DNA from: Pseudomonas fluorescens
GTDB taxonomy: Bacteria; Pseudomonadota; Gammaproteobacteria; Pseudomonadales; Pseudomonadaceae
Assembly (NCBI RefSeq): GCF_902497875.1
Contig: NZ_CABVHY010000038.1
Coordinates: 1-63,362, forward strand
DNA length: 63,362 bases
Direction of reading: 5' to 3'
Position 1 is the first letter of the stretch. Every line of letters starts with the position of its first letter. This document shows positions 41,123 to 49,275 of this stretch, piece after piece. Made by a program: the position numbers and the translations under genes. The notes below the pieces were generated by a model. It was not told the origin of the DNA, did not search any database, and saw nothing but the letters and a program-made list of their open reading frames with translations.

Positions 41123-42814
41123 ATGGATCAACCAGGTGCCATTCAGCATAGCTATACCCGTGGCTCGCAGGACAAAGCCCTGCTGGCGCTGACCATCGGT
41201 CAGGCGTTCGACAACACCGTTGCGCAGTATCCGGATGGCGAGGCGTTGGTGGTTCGCCATCAGCAACAGCGCTATAGCTGGAAGCAGTTGGCCGAGGCCG
41301 TCGACTTGCATGCCAGAGCGCTGCTTGCATTGGGTTTGCAGGCCGGTGATCGCCTTGGCGTCTGGGCGCCGAACTGCGCCCAGTGGTGCATCAGTCAGTT
41401 TGCCAGCGCGAAGATCGGGGTGATCCTGGTCAACATCAATCCGGCCTATCGCAGTTCCGAACTGGAATACGTGCTTAAGCAATCCGGTTGCCAATGGCTG
41501 GTGTGCGCCGGGTCCTTCAAGACTTCCGATTACCACGCGATGCTGCAAGGCCTGGTGCCGGAACTGGCAGAACAGGCCATCGGCCAGTTGCACAGCGAAC
41601 GCCTGCCGGACCTGCGCGGCGTCATCAGTCTGGATCTGCAGCCGCCATCGGGTTTCCTGCCTTGGTCGCAGTTGTCCGCGTTGGGTGCCGGGGTAGAGGT
41701 TGAGCGCTTGCAGGACCGGCAGAACAGCCTGCATTTCGATCAGGCGGTGAACATCCAGTACACCTCGGGCACCACCGGCTTTCCCAAAGGTGCGACCCTC
41801 AGTCACCACAACATTCTGAACAATGGCTACATGGTCGGTGAAAGCCTCGGCCTGACCGCAGCCGATCGGCTGGTAATCCCGGTGCCGCTGTATCACTGCT
41901 TCGGCATGGTCATGGGTAACCTCGGTTGCATGACCCATGGCAGCACCATGATTTACCCCAACGATGCCTTCGATCCGTTGCTGACCTTGACCACCGTCGC
42001 CGAAGAACAGGCCACGGCGTTGTACGGTGTACCCACCATGTTTATCGCCATGCTCGATCAGCCACGGCGCGCCGAGTTCGACCTGTCGAGCTTGCGCACC
42101 GGGATCATGGCCGGGGCAACCTGTCCGATCGAAGTGATGCGTCGGGTGATTAACGAAATGCACATGAGCGAAGTGCAGATCGCCTACGGCATGACCGAAA
42201 CCAGCCCGGTGTCCTTGCAGACCGGTCCCGCGGACGACCTGGAGGTGCGCGTCACCACGGTCGGTCGAACCCAGCCGCAACTGGAAAGCAAGATCATCGA
42301 CGGAGTCGGTAACACCGTTCCTCGCGGGCAGATCGGCGAGCTGTGCACCCGTGGTTACAGTGTGATGCTCGGTTACTGGAACAATCCGAAAGGCACCGCC
42401 GAGGCCATTGATGAGGCCGGCTGGATGCGCACCGGTGATCTGGCGACCATGAATGAGCAAGGCTACGTGTGCATCGTCGGGCGCAACAAGGACATGATTA
42501 TTCGCGGCGGCGAAAACGTTTATCCCCGTGAGCTGGAAGAGTTTTTCTTTACCCATCCGGCGGTGGCGGATGTGCAGATTATCGGCATTCCGGACGCCAA
42601 GTACGGTGAGGAAATAGTTGCCTGGATCAAGTTCCATCCCGGCCACACGGCCAACGAACTGGAGCTGCAAACCTGGTGCAAGGAACGCATCGCGCACTTC
42701 AAGACGCCGCGTTACTTTAAATTCGTCGATGAATTTCCGATGACGGTGACTGGCAAGATCCAGAAATTCAGGATGCGCGAGATCAGCATCGAGGAGCTCA
42801 GCGCGACGCGGTAG
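41123..42814 (+). CDS. AMP-binding acyl-CoA synthetase
   Basis: A 563-residue ANL-superfamily ligase. The P-loop is IQYTSGTTGFPKGAT, then YGMTETSPVSLQT and GWMRTGDLATM, with the catalytic Lys in MTVTGKIQKFRMRE. It activates a fatty or branched acid to its CoA ester. It is divergent from liuABCD and shares the LiuR-operator region, so a leucine- or isoprenoid-derived acid is likely, though the substrate cannot be read from sequence. Its TAG stop is the start of a REP unit. Confidence 0.87.
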   Translation: MDQPGAIQHSYTRGSQDKALLALTIGQAFDNTVAQYPDGEALVVRHQQQRYSWKQLAEAVDLHARALLALGLQAGDRLGVWAPNCAQWCISQFASAKIGVILVNINPAYRSSELEYVLKQSGCQWLVCAGSFKTSDYHAMLQGLVPELAEQAIGQLHSERLPDLRGVISLDLQPPSGFLPWSQLSALGAGVEVERLQDRQNSLHFDQAVNIQYTSGTTGFPKGATLSHHNILNNGYMVGESLGLTAADRLVIPVPLYHCFGMVMGNLGCMTHGSTMIYPNDAFDPLLTLTTVAEEQATALYGVPTMFIAMLDQPRRAEFDLSSLRTGIMAGATCPIEVMRRVINEMHMSEVQIAYGMTETSPVSLQTGPADDLEVRVTTVGRTQPQLESKIIDGVGNTVPRGQIGELCTRGYSVMLGYWNNPKGTAEAIDEAGWMRTGDLATMNEQGYVCIVGRNKDMIIRGGENVYPRELEEFFFTHPAVADVQIIGIPDAKYGEEIVAWIKFHPGHTANELELQTWCKERIAHFKTPRYFKFVDEFPMTVTGKIQKFRMREISIEELSATR

Positions 42815-42975
42815 GAGGGGCCGAGGCTGCGATCTTTTGGGGTGGTGCAACGCCCGAAGATCAAAAGATCGCAGGCTGCGCGAGCTCCTACAGGGGGGGG
42901 GCTTTAATTCGCCGGCCATATCGAGTACCAGCTCGGTCGGCGTAGGAGCTGCCGAAGGCTGCGATCTTTTGGCGG
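42811..42975. repeat. REP cluster, three units
   Basis: Units at 42811-42839 (decayed), 42859-42892 inverted (AGATCAAAAGATCGCAGGCT) and 42941-42972 (GTAGGAGCTGCCGAAGGCTG). The first begins at the stop codon of the acyl-CoA synthetase gene. Confidence 0.85.
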
Positions 42976-43009
42976 TACCGCATAGTTGGGAGGAAAACCC
43001 AAACGCCAG

Positions 43010-43040
43010 AAAGCACAAAGGGGAGCCGAAGCTCCCCTTT
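43010..43040 (-). terminator. Terminator of the CrcY-like RNA
   Basis: Perfect 10-bp stem AAAGGGGAGC / GCTCCCCTTT with a TTCG tetraloop when read on the minus strand, followed by TTTGTGCTTT. Confidence 0.85.
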
Positions 43041-43392
43041 AATTTGTTGTTACGTGCTCTTTTTTTATTATTGAGGGGCGGTCTGTTGTTGTTTTTGGCA
43101 ACCGTGGCCCTTTACCGCTGTTATGTCGATCCCTATCCAGGATCAAGAGCAAACGTATTTTTTTGAGCGCTGATCTACCTTCTCGCCAAGCGATCCAACC
43201 AGTTCGGGAGCTACCTGAAGGTAGTTTTATTGTTCTCTGCCCGGTTGCGGGTTGCTTCGAAAAGCACCCTGAAAAGCACACCTTCTCCAAAAAAATCTGT
43301 TAGCTGCGTCTCTGCCGTGTTGTTTTTGTTATGTCAGAGTCGTTACGTCTTATTTTTATTGGGTTTGTCGCTTATTTTTATTCTTGTTATAC
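43014..43392 (-). ncRNA. crcY: CrcY/CrcZ-type Crc-Hfq antagonist small RNA
   Basis: About 380 bases on the minus strand hold seven A-rich CA motifs of the kind that titrate Hfq/Crc. They lie at 43371-43388 (AACAAGAATAAAAATAAG), 43346-43362, 43315-43333 (AACAAAAACAAC), 43220-43235, 43080-43098 (AAAAACAACAACAG), 43056-43073 and 43038-43054. A sigma54 promoter precedes it and a strong hairpin with a CTTCGG loop ends it. No protein frame fits. I recall P. putida crcY lying beside the HMG-CoA lyase gene, as here. Such RNAs rise on poor carbon sources and lift catabolite repression. Confidence 0.85.
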
Positions 43393-43401
43393 AGAAGAGA
43401 T

Positions 43402-43418
43402 AGCAGGAGCCGTGCCAA
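43402..43418 (-). promoter_or_regulatory. Sigma54 promoter of the CrcY-like RNA
   Basis: Minus strand TGGCAC (43412-43417), GGCTC, then CTGCT (43402-43406): consensus TGGCACGR-N3-TTGCW with one mismatch. Start expected near 43392. TGTTAC (43500-43505) and GTAACA (43534-43539) further upstream are candidate CbrB activator half-sites, but their 28-base gap makes this tentative. Confidence 0.82.
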
Positions 43419-43549
43419 CTTTTAAAAACACTTTAAAATCAATGACTTGATAAATTTGTAAGAAAGGGCAGTCAGACAATTCCCGCCAATCTGTTCCCGT
43501 GTTACTCGTTTTCGCTGCGGGATTGAGGGGGCGGTAACACCCCGACACC

Positions 43550-44449
43550 TCACACTGCGCTGCGAGCCTTGGCCACGCGCGAACCGGTCGGGCGCCCCAG
43601 TACCGTGCAGATCTGCTGGCCGGCCTGGATCAGGCGATCCATGTCGATCCCGGTGCTGATCCCCAGGCCATTGAGCAGGTACAGCACGTCTTCGGTGGCG
43701 ACGTTACCGCTGGCGCCTTTGGCGTAGGGGCAGCCGCCGAGGCCGGCGATGGAACTGTCGAACACCGCGATGCCTTCCAGCAGGCTGGCGTAGATATTGG
43801 CCACGGCCTGGCCGTAAGTGTCGTGGAAGTGCCCGGCCAGTTTGTCCCGCGGGACCTGAGCGCCGACCACCTCGAACATCCTTCGGGTAGCGCCGGCGGT
43901 ACCGGTGCCGATGGTGTCGCCCAGCGAAACTTCGTAGCAGCCCATGGCATACAACTCACGCGCGACAGCGGCGACTTGCTCGGGCGCCACCTCACCTTCA
44001 TACGGGCAACCCAGCACGCAGGACACATAACCGCGTACGCTGACGCCGTGTTGCCTGGCGGCCTCCATGATTGGCACGAAACGCTCGAGGCTTTCGCTGA
44101 TCGAGCAATTGATATTGCGTTGGGAAAACGCTTCGGAAGCGGCGGCGAACACCGCGACTTCCTTGACCCCGGCCGCCAGTGCGTCTTCGAAACCGCGCAG
44201 GTTTGGTGCCAGCGCACCGTAGGTCACGCCTGCCTTGCGCTGGATCTGGGCGAAGACCTCGGCGGAGCCGGCCATCTGCGGCACCCATTTGGGTGAGACG
44301 AAACTGCCGACTTCGATATAGCCCAGACCGGCGGCGGTCAGCGCATCGACCAGTTGCACCTTGTCCGCCACGCTGATGGGTTGGGCTTCGTTCTGCAGAC
44401 CGTCGCGGGGGCCGACTTCGATCAGGCGTACGTGGGTTGGGAGAGACAT
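43550..44449 (-). CDS. liuE: Hydroxymethylglutaryl-CoA lyase
   Basis: A 299-residue TIM-barrel enzyme with EVGPRDGLQNEAQPI, metal-binding HFHDTYGQAVANI and the catalytic Cys loop GLGGCPYAKGASGNVATED. It splits HMG-CoA into acetyl-CoA and acetoacetate, the last step of leucine breakdown. The start at 44449 has AGGTGA eight bases upstream. It lies downstream of liuR on the same strand, separated from liuABCD by the CrcY RNA and the acyl-CoA synthetase gene. Confidence 0.93.
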   Translation of the reverse strand: MSLPTHVRLIEVGPRDGLQNEAQPISVADKVQLVDALTAAGLGYIEVGSFVSPKWVPQMAGSAEVFAQIQRKAGVTYGALAPNLRGFEDALAAGVKEVAVFAAASEAFSQRNINCSISESLERFVPIMEAARQHGVSVRGYVSCVLGCPYEGEVAPEQVAAVARELYAMGCYEVSLGDTIGTGTAGATRRMFEVVGAQVPRDKLAGHFHDTYGQAVANIYASLLEGIAVFDSSIAGLGGCPYAKGASGNVATEDVLYLLNGLGISTGIDMDRLIQAGQQICTVLGRPTGSRVAKARSAV

Positions 44450-44502
44450 AAGGGGTTCACCTGTTTTTATTGATACTGCATTAGCGGTACTACCGCGCAC
44501 CC

Positions 44503-44635
44503 GTAGCAGCTGCCGTCAGGCTGCGTTCGGCTGCGCAGCAGTCGTAGAATTCACGAGCGCGTCATTTCAGGGAAAACGTGTCGTTTGGACTGCGACCGCT
44601 ACGCGCTCGAACGCAGGCTTCGCCAGCTGCTACGC
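44503..44635. repeat. Divergent REP pair (GTAGCAGCTGCCG type)
   Basis: GTAGCAGCTGCCGTCAGGCTG (44503-) and its inverse CAGGCTTCGCCAGCTGCTAC (44612-44632) lie between liuE and liuR. A fourth sequence class in this window. Confidence 0.75.
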
Positions 44636-44667
44636 ACAACCGCATTCAACCTCGGCCAACGATGTTC

Positions 44668-45069
44668 CTACTGCACAACCTTCTGATTCTCGATCGTCTC
44701 TTCCAGCGCCTGGATACAGCGCTCTTCCGCGGTGTCCAGTTCCAGTTTCATCTGCTCGATATCGAGCATCTGCTGTTCCAGCTGCTCGCGACGCTCGGTG
44801 ATTTTCGCCAGCATGCTGTGCAGCTGTTTCTGGTTGCCGCTGGTGGGGTCGTAGAGTTCGATCAGCTCGCGGCATTCGGCCAGGGAGAAGCCGATGCGCT
44901 TGCCCCGCAGAATCAGCTTCAGGCTGACTTTGTCCCGGGGCGAGTAGATGCGTTCCTGGCCACGCCGCTCGGGAGCAAGCAAGCCTTGCTCCTCATAGAA
45001 GCGAATGGCGCGGGTGGTGATATCGAGCTCGCGGGCGAGGTCGGAGATGCTGTAGGTCTGGCTGCTCAT
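44668..45069 (-). CDS. liuR: MerR-family regulator of leucine/isovalerate genes
   Basis: A 133-residue MerR protein with an N-terminal HTH (YSISDLARELDITTRAIRFY, EEQGLLAPERRGQ) and a C-terminal dimerisation helix (about 80-125). It lacks metal-binding Cys. A perfect palindrome of the same type as those before liuA lies 43 bases upstream of its start, so it likely regulates itself, liuE, liuABCD and the acyl-CoA synthetase. Confidence 0.9.
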   Translation of the reverse strand: MSSQTYSISDLARELDITTRAIRFYEEQGLLAPERRGQERIYSPRDKVSLKLILRGKRIGFSLAECRELIELYDPTSGNQKQLHSMLAKITERREQLEQQMLDIEQMKLELDTAEERCIQALEETIENQKVVQ

Positions 45070-45111
45070 GGAAGCGCTCGAGAAAGGTCTTGCTGCTAAG
45101 CTAATGGCAGG

Positions 45112-45127
45112 TTGACGTTTACGTCAA
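45112..45127. promoter_or_regulatory. LiuR-type operator 3
   Basis: TTGACGTTTACGTCAA, a near-perfect 16-bp palindrome (TTGACGT / ACGTCAA arms) upstream of liuR. Confidence 0.82.
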
Positions 45128-45160
45128 GCAGTGAAGATCTTCGGTGTCATTGCTGGCCTC

Positions 45161-45253
45161 ATCGCGAGCAAGCTCGCTCCCACAGTAGATCGGTGTGGAG
45201 CACAGATTCTGTGCACGCCGAAAATCCACTGTGGGAGCGAGCTTGCTCGCGAT
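45161..45253. repeat. REP pair (TGTGGGAGCGAGC type)
   Basis: Units ATCGCGAGCAAGCTCGCTCC (45161-) and TGTGGGAGCGAGCTTGCTCG (45231-), inverted, between liuR and the LysR gene. Confidence 0.9.
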
Positions 45254-45270
45254 GAACGATGACGCGGTCT

Positions 45271-46206
45271 TCAGGCCGACACTTTATCCAGCTTCTTCTC
45301 ATGGGCAGTCACTTGCTGGCACAACTCGATCATCTGCTCGCGCATCCAGCGGTTGGCCGGGTCCTGGTCGGTGCTTTCGTGCCAGTAGAGGTGGGTCTCG
45401 ACCGGTGGCACGTCATTGACCGGCAGGTTGAAGGCATGCAGCTCATGCCGACGGGCGAAACGCTCCGGCACGGTCATTACCATGTCGGTCTGCTGCAGCA
45501 CTTGCGAGGCCATCAGGTAATGCTGCGAGCGCAGGGCGATTTTGCGCTGGATGCCCATCTTGCCCAACGCCAGGTCGACATGCCCCAGGCCACTGCGACG
45601 GCTGGAAATATGGATATGGGTCAGGGACAAGTAGTCGTCGAGGGTGAATTTGTCTTTGCCTGCCAATGGATGCCCCTTGCGCATGGCGCAGACATACCGG
45701 TCTTCCATCAACTTGACGTGGCGCACTTGCGGATCGGTGTTGAGCGGCGCGTCGACCGCGAAGTCGAGGCGACCGGCCGCCAGTTCCTTGGTGGTTTCCC
45801 GGCGTTTGGATAAAAAGCTCTCGATGATCACCGTCGGTGCCAGACGTCGCAGGCGCTGGAACAGCGGCGGCAGGATCACCGCTTCGGTGAGGTCGGTCAT
45901 GCTGATGCGGTAGGTCTTGGTCGCTTGCAGGGGGTTGAAAATCCGGCTTTCCTGCACCGACACCCGCAGCAGCGATAACGCGTTGCGCACCGGACCGATG
46001 ATGTTTTGCGCCATAGGCGTAGGCACCATGCCCTGGGCGGTACGCACGAACAACGGGTCGTTGAAGGTCTCGCGCAGGCGGGCCAGAGCGTTCGAAACGG
46101 CTGGCTGAGTGATTCCGATGATCTGCCCGGCGCGGGTCAGATTGGCTTCGGTGTAGATCGCGTCGAAGACGATGAAAAGGTTCAGGTCGACCTTGCTCAG
46201 ATTCAT
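45271..46206 (-). CDS. LysR-family regulator (LeuO/NodD-like)
   Basis: A 311-residue LysR protein with the HTH at 1-65 (LNLFIVFDAIYTEANLTRAG, GITQPAVSNALARLRETFND). The LFVRTAQGMVPTPMAQ continuation is characteristic of the NodD/LeuO/PA-type branch. Divergent from the acyl-CoA dehydrogenase gene across 151 bases and so its probable regulator. Confidence 0.88.
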   Translation of the reverse strand: MNLSKVDLNLFIVFDAIYTEANLTRAGQIIGITQPAVSNALARLRETFNDPLFVRTAQGMVPTPMAQNIIGPVRNALSLLRVSVQESRIFNPLQATKTYRISMTDLTEAVILPPLFQRLRRLAPTVIIESFLSKRRETTKELAAGRLDFAVDAPLNTDPQVRHVKLMEDRYVCAMRKGHPLAGKDKFTLDDYLSLTHIHISSRRSGLGHVDLALGKMGIQRKIALRSQHYLMASQVLQQTDMVMTVPERFARRHELHAFNLPVNDVPPVETHLYWHESTDQDPANRWMREQMIELCQQVTAHEKKLDKVSA

Positions 46207-46357
46207 TGCGCTGCACTCTTATTTTTAGGTTTCGATCAACTGATCATATATCGGTGATGAATGTTAATACACGCCGGGAATAGGCTAGGTAAATTTTCGT
46301 AGCTGTTCTAGCATCGATTGCATCACCTCATCAATCCCTGGAAGAAGGTAGCTGCTC

Positions 46358-47587
46358 ATGGATTTCGCTTATTCCCCTAAGGTTCAGGAACTGCGTGAGC
46401 GCGTGACCGCGTTCATGGACGCTTACGTTTATCCGGCTGAAGCGGTGTTCGAACGCCAGGTCTCGGAGGGCGACCGTTGGCAGCCGACCGCGATCATGGA
46501 AGAGCTCAAACTCAAGGCCAAGGCCGAAGGCTTGTGGAACCTGTTCTTGCCCGAGTCCGAGTTGGGCGCAGGCTTGACCAACCTTGAGTACGCACCGCTG
46601 GCGGAAATCATGGGCCGCTCCCTGCTCGGGCCGGAGCCGTTCAACTGCTCGGCGCCCGACACCGGCAATATGGAAGTGCTGGTGCGTTATGCCAACGAAG
46701 AACAGAAGCAGCGCTGGCTGGAGCCGCTGTTGCGCGGCGAGATCCGTTCGGCCTTTGCCATGACCGAGCCGGATGTGGCTTCTTCCGACGCGACCAACAT
46801 GGCCGCCCGTGCCGAGCGCGATGGCGACGAGTGGGTGATCAACGGCAAGAAATGGTGGACCTCGGGTGCCTGCGACCCACGCTGCAAGATCCTGATCTTC
46901 ATGGGCCTGAGCAATCCGGATGCGCCGCGTCATCAACAGCACTCGATGATTCTGGTGCCGGTGGATGCTCCGGGTGTGAAGATCGTCCGCCCGCTACCGG
47001 TGTTCGGTTACGACGACGCGCCTCACGGCCATGCGGAAGTGCTGTTCGAAAACGTCCGGGTACCTTACGAGAACGTGCTGCTGGGTGAGGGTCGCGGTTT
47101 TGAAATCGCCCAAGGTCGCCTTGGCCCAGGCCGGATTCACCACTGCATGCGCTCGATCGGCATGGCTGAGCGGGCACTGGAACTGATGTGCAAACGCGCA
47201 ATCAGCCGGACCGCGTTCGGTAAACCCCTGGCACGTCTGGGTGGCAATATCGACAAGATCGCCGACTCGCGGATGGAAATCGACATGGCGCGCCTGCTGA
47301 CATTGAAGGCGGCGTACATGATGGACACGGCTGGCAACAAGGTGGCGAAAAGCGAAATTGCCCAGATCAAGGTGGTTGCACCGAACGTGGCCTTGAAGGT
47401 CATCGACCGGGCGATCCAGATCCATGGCGGTGCCGGGGTTTCCAACGATTTCCCGCTGGCTTACATGTATGCCATGCAGCGCACCCTGCGCCTGGCCGAC
47501 GGCCCGGACGAAGTGCACCGCGCGGCCATCGGCAAGTTTGAGATCGGCAAGTATGTGCCGAAAGAGATGATGCGTAGCGGGCAGTAA
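46358..47587 (+). CDS. Acyl-CoA dehydrogenase (ACAD10/11-like)
   Basis: A 409-residue FAD enzyme with FAMTEPDVASSDATNMAARA, NGKKWWTSGACDPRCKILIF, GPGRIHHCMRSIGMAERALE and a C-terminal IQIHGGAGVSNDFPLAYMYA. These motifs fit the ACAD11 branch, whose members take long or hydroxylated acyl-CoAs rather than isovaleryl-CoA. It is monocistronic, with a REP pair at its 3' end and a LysR gene divergent from it. Confidence 0.88.
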   Translation: MDFAYSPKVQELRERVTAFMDAYVYPAEAVFERQVSEGDRWQPTAIMEELKLKAKAEGLWNLFLPESELGAGLTNLEYAPLAEIMGRSLLGPEPFNCSAPDTGNMEVLVRYANEEQKQRWLEPLLRGEIRSAFAMTEPDVASSDATNMAARAERDGDEWVINGKKWWTSGACDPRCKILIFMGLSNPDAPRHQQHSMILVPVDAPGVKIVRPLPVFGYDDAPHGHAEVLFENVRVPYENVLLGEGRGFEIAQGRLGPGRIHHCMRSIGMAERALELMCKRAISRTAFGKPLARLGGNIDKIADSRMEIDMARLLTLKAAYMMDTAGNKVAKSEIAQIKVVAPNVALKVIDRAIQIHGGAGVSNDFPLAYMYAMQRTLRLADGPDEVHRAAIGKFEIGKYVPKEMMRSGQ

Positions 47588-47602
47588 CACCGAGTCGACT
47601 TC

Positions 47603-47695
47603 ATCGCGAGCAAGCTCGCTCCCACACTTGACCGAGTTCAGCCGCAAAATTGCGGTCAACTCAGATCAAATGTGGGAGCGAGCTTGCTCGCGATA
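47603..47695. repeat. REP pair (TGTGGGAGCGAGC type)
   Basis: Units ATCGCGAGCAAGCTCGCTCC (47603-) and TGTGGGAGCGAGCTTGCTCG (47671-) lie between convergent genes. Confidence 0.9.
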
Positions 47696-47728
47696 GCATC
47701 AGCCCAGTCAATGCAGCACTTTCAGGGC

Positions 47729-49063
47729 TCAATACACCCAAACCTCCACCCGCCGATTCTTGATCCTCCCTTCATCAGCGCTATTGGCCGCCACCGGCAT
47801 CTCGGCGCCAAAGCCGCGAATCTCGCGCAACACCACGCCGTTCTTGACCAGTTCCCGTCGTACCGCCATGGCTCGCAGCTTCGACAAGAGGTCTGCCCGC
47901 GCCGGGTCGCTCTTGGCATCGCCAAATCCCACCAGCGTCACCTGTTTATCGAGCTTGCCGTGGAGCCTTAAATAGTCGAGCACCCGCGACAGATCCTGAC
48001 GGGCCTTGTTGTCCAGGCTGGCGCTGCCTTCCTCGAAGCGAAAATTCACCGACAGCCGTTGCGCGTGACGGGTGATGGCCTGATAGCCATCAGGCATCTG
48101 CGCGCCCGCCGTTACCGTCATGGCTTGGACGCTCTGGGCAATAAAACCGTTGGCGGCGACGATGGCCTGGCCCTTGCTGCTTTGGGCAAAGACCACCAGC
48201 GCCGTGGCCCACGGGTTCTGCCCGGCAGGCGGCAGGTAAAAGAACAAGCGCCGCGACAACGGATAGTCCTCGGTGGCGATCAGGCTATTGAGCGGCAGCA
48301 TGGGCTGCGAAGCACCGTCGACAATCGCCACGGCCTTGGCCTGGCGTACGTAAGGCAGGCCGATAAAGCCGATGCCCTGCGGGTCCTGGCTGACCGCATC
48401 AGACAGCTGTTCGCTGGATTCAAAACGTTTCGCCGCGCTGCCCAGGGTTTTGCCGCGACGGTTGAGCACAAGTTCCTTGAAGGTGTCGTAGGTGCCCGAT
48501 TGCTCATCCCGGGCATACAACTGGATCATCCCGCCAATGCCACCCAGATCCTCCCAGGTTTTCACCTCGCCGCTGAAAATACGCGCCAGTTGCTCGGTGT
48601 TCAGTTGATTCAGCGGGTTCTGCGGATGGAGGATGATCGCCAGACCGTCAATGGCGATAACCTGTTCGGCGCCCGGGTTTTTCAGGTCGCCCACGGCTTC
48701 CAGATCGACCAGTTCACTGTCCTTGATCGGCCGCGAGGCGGCTGCGAGGTCAGCGCTTGAGGTTTTCAGGGCGACGAAGCCGGTACTGGAGCCATGGGCC
48801 GCGACTTCCACTACCACCTGGCGACCTTCTGTCGTCTGGCCGACGATCCGCTGTTCGTTGGCTTTGCCGGTGATTTCGCTACGTACCTTGAGCAGGCCCT
48901 GATCTTCCATCAGCCCTTTGACCAGCGCCGGACCCAGTGCGGCGCCGATGGTGTTGGAACCCTGAATGCGCAGGGCAGGGCCATGCTCCGGGGTCGGTAG
49001 CTGATTGGCGAAGACCGGAACAGTCAGGCCGCAAAGCATCATCACAAACAGCGCGCGCAGCAT
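47729..49063 (-). CDS. PstS-like binding protein fused to an OmpA domain
   Basis: A 444-residue exported protein. Signal peptide MLRALFVMMLCGLTVPVFA; residues about 25-320 form a phosphate-binding-protein-like domain (LRIQGSNTIGAALGPALVKG, FSGEVKTWEDLGG, DEQSGTYDTFKELV). Residues about 335-444 form an OmpA peptidoglycan-binding domain (VNFRFEEGSASLDNKARQDL, LVGFGDAKSD, NRRVEVWVY). The fusion suggests a binding protein held to the cell wall. No pst transport genes adjoin it. Ligand could be phosphate or another oxyanion. Confidence 0.85.
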   Translation of the reverse strand: MLRALFVMMLCGLTVPVFANQLPTPEHGPALRIQGSNTIGAALGPALVKGLMEDQGLLKVRSEITGKANEQRIVGQTTEGRQVVVEVAAHGSSTGFVALKTSSADLAAASRPIKDSELVDLEAVGDLKNPGAEQVIAIDGLAIILHPQNPLNQLNTEQLARIFSGEVKTWEDLGGIGGMIQLYARDEQSGTYDTFKELVLNRRGKTLGSAAKRFESSEQLSDAVSQDPQGIGFIGLPYVRQAKAVAIVDGASQPMLPLNSLIATEDYPLSRRLFFYLPPAGQNPWATALVVFAQSSKGQAIVAANGFIAQSVQAMTVTAGAQMPDGYQAITRHAQRLSVNFRFEEGSASLDNKARQDLSRVLDYLRLHGKLDKQVTLVGFGDAKSDPARADLLSKLRAMAVRRELVKNGVVLREIRGFGAEMPVAANSADEGRIKNRRVEVWVY

Positions 49064-49148
49064 CGGAGCGGCACCTTTTAGGGCAAAGGAAGTGCCGGGA
49101 GAATAAGACAGTCAGGTTGCTGAAATATGACAGGCGCCGCAGATCAAC

Positions 49149-49250
49149 TGTGGGAGCAGCCGGTCGACGCTCGATTGCTCGCGATAGCGGACTGTCAGCC
49201 AACATCAATGTTGAATGTCAGCCCCAATCGCGAGCAAGCTCGCTCCCACA
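49149..49250. repeat. REP pair, one unit interrupted
   Basis: The right unit CAATCGCGAGCAAGCTCGCTC (49227-) is intact. The left one reads TGTGGGAGCAGCCGGTCGAC then GCTCGATTGCTCGCGAT, with about 13 extra bases in the stem. Confidence 0.8.
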
Positions 49251-49275
49251 TGAGAGTTGTGTCGGTCTTTGGGGC

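Noticed and set aside
41099..43018. A 639-codon frame opposite the acyl-CoA synthetase
   Set aside because: Starts inside REPs and runs antisense to a clear enzyme gene.
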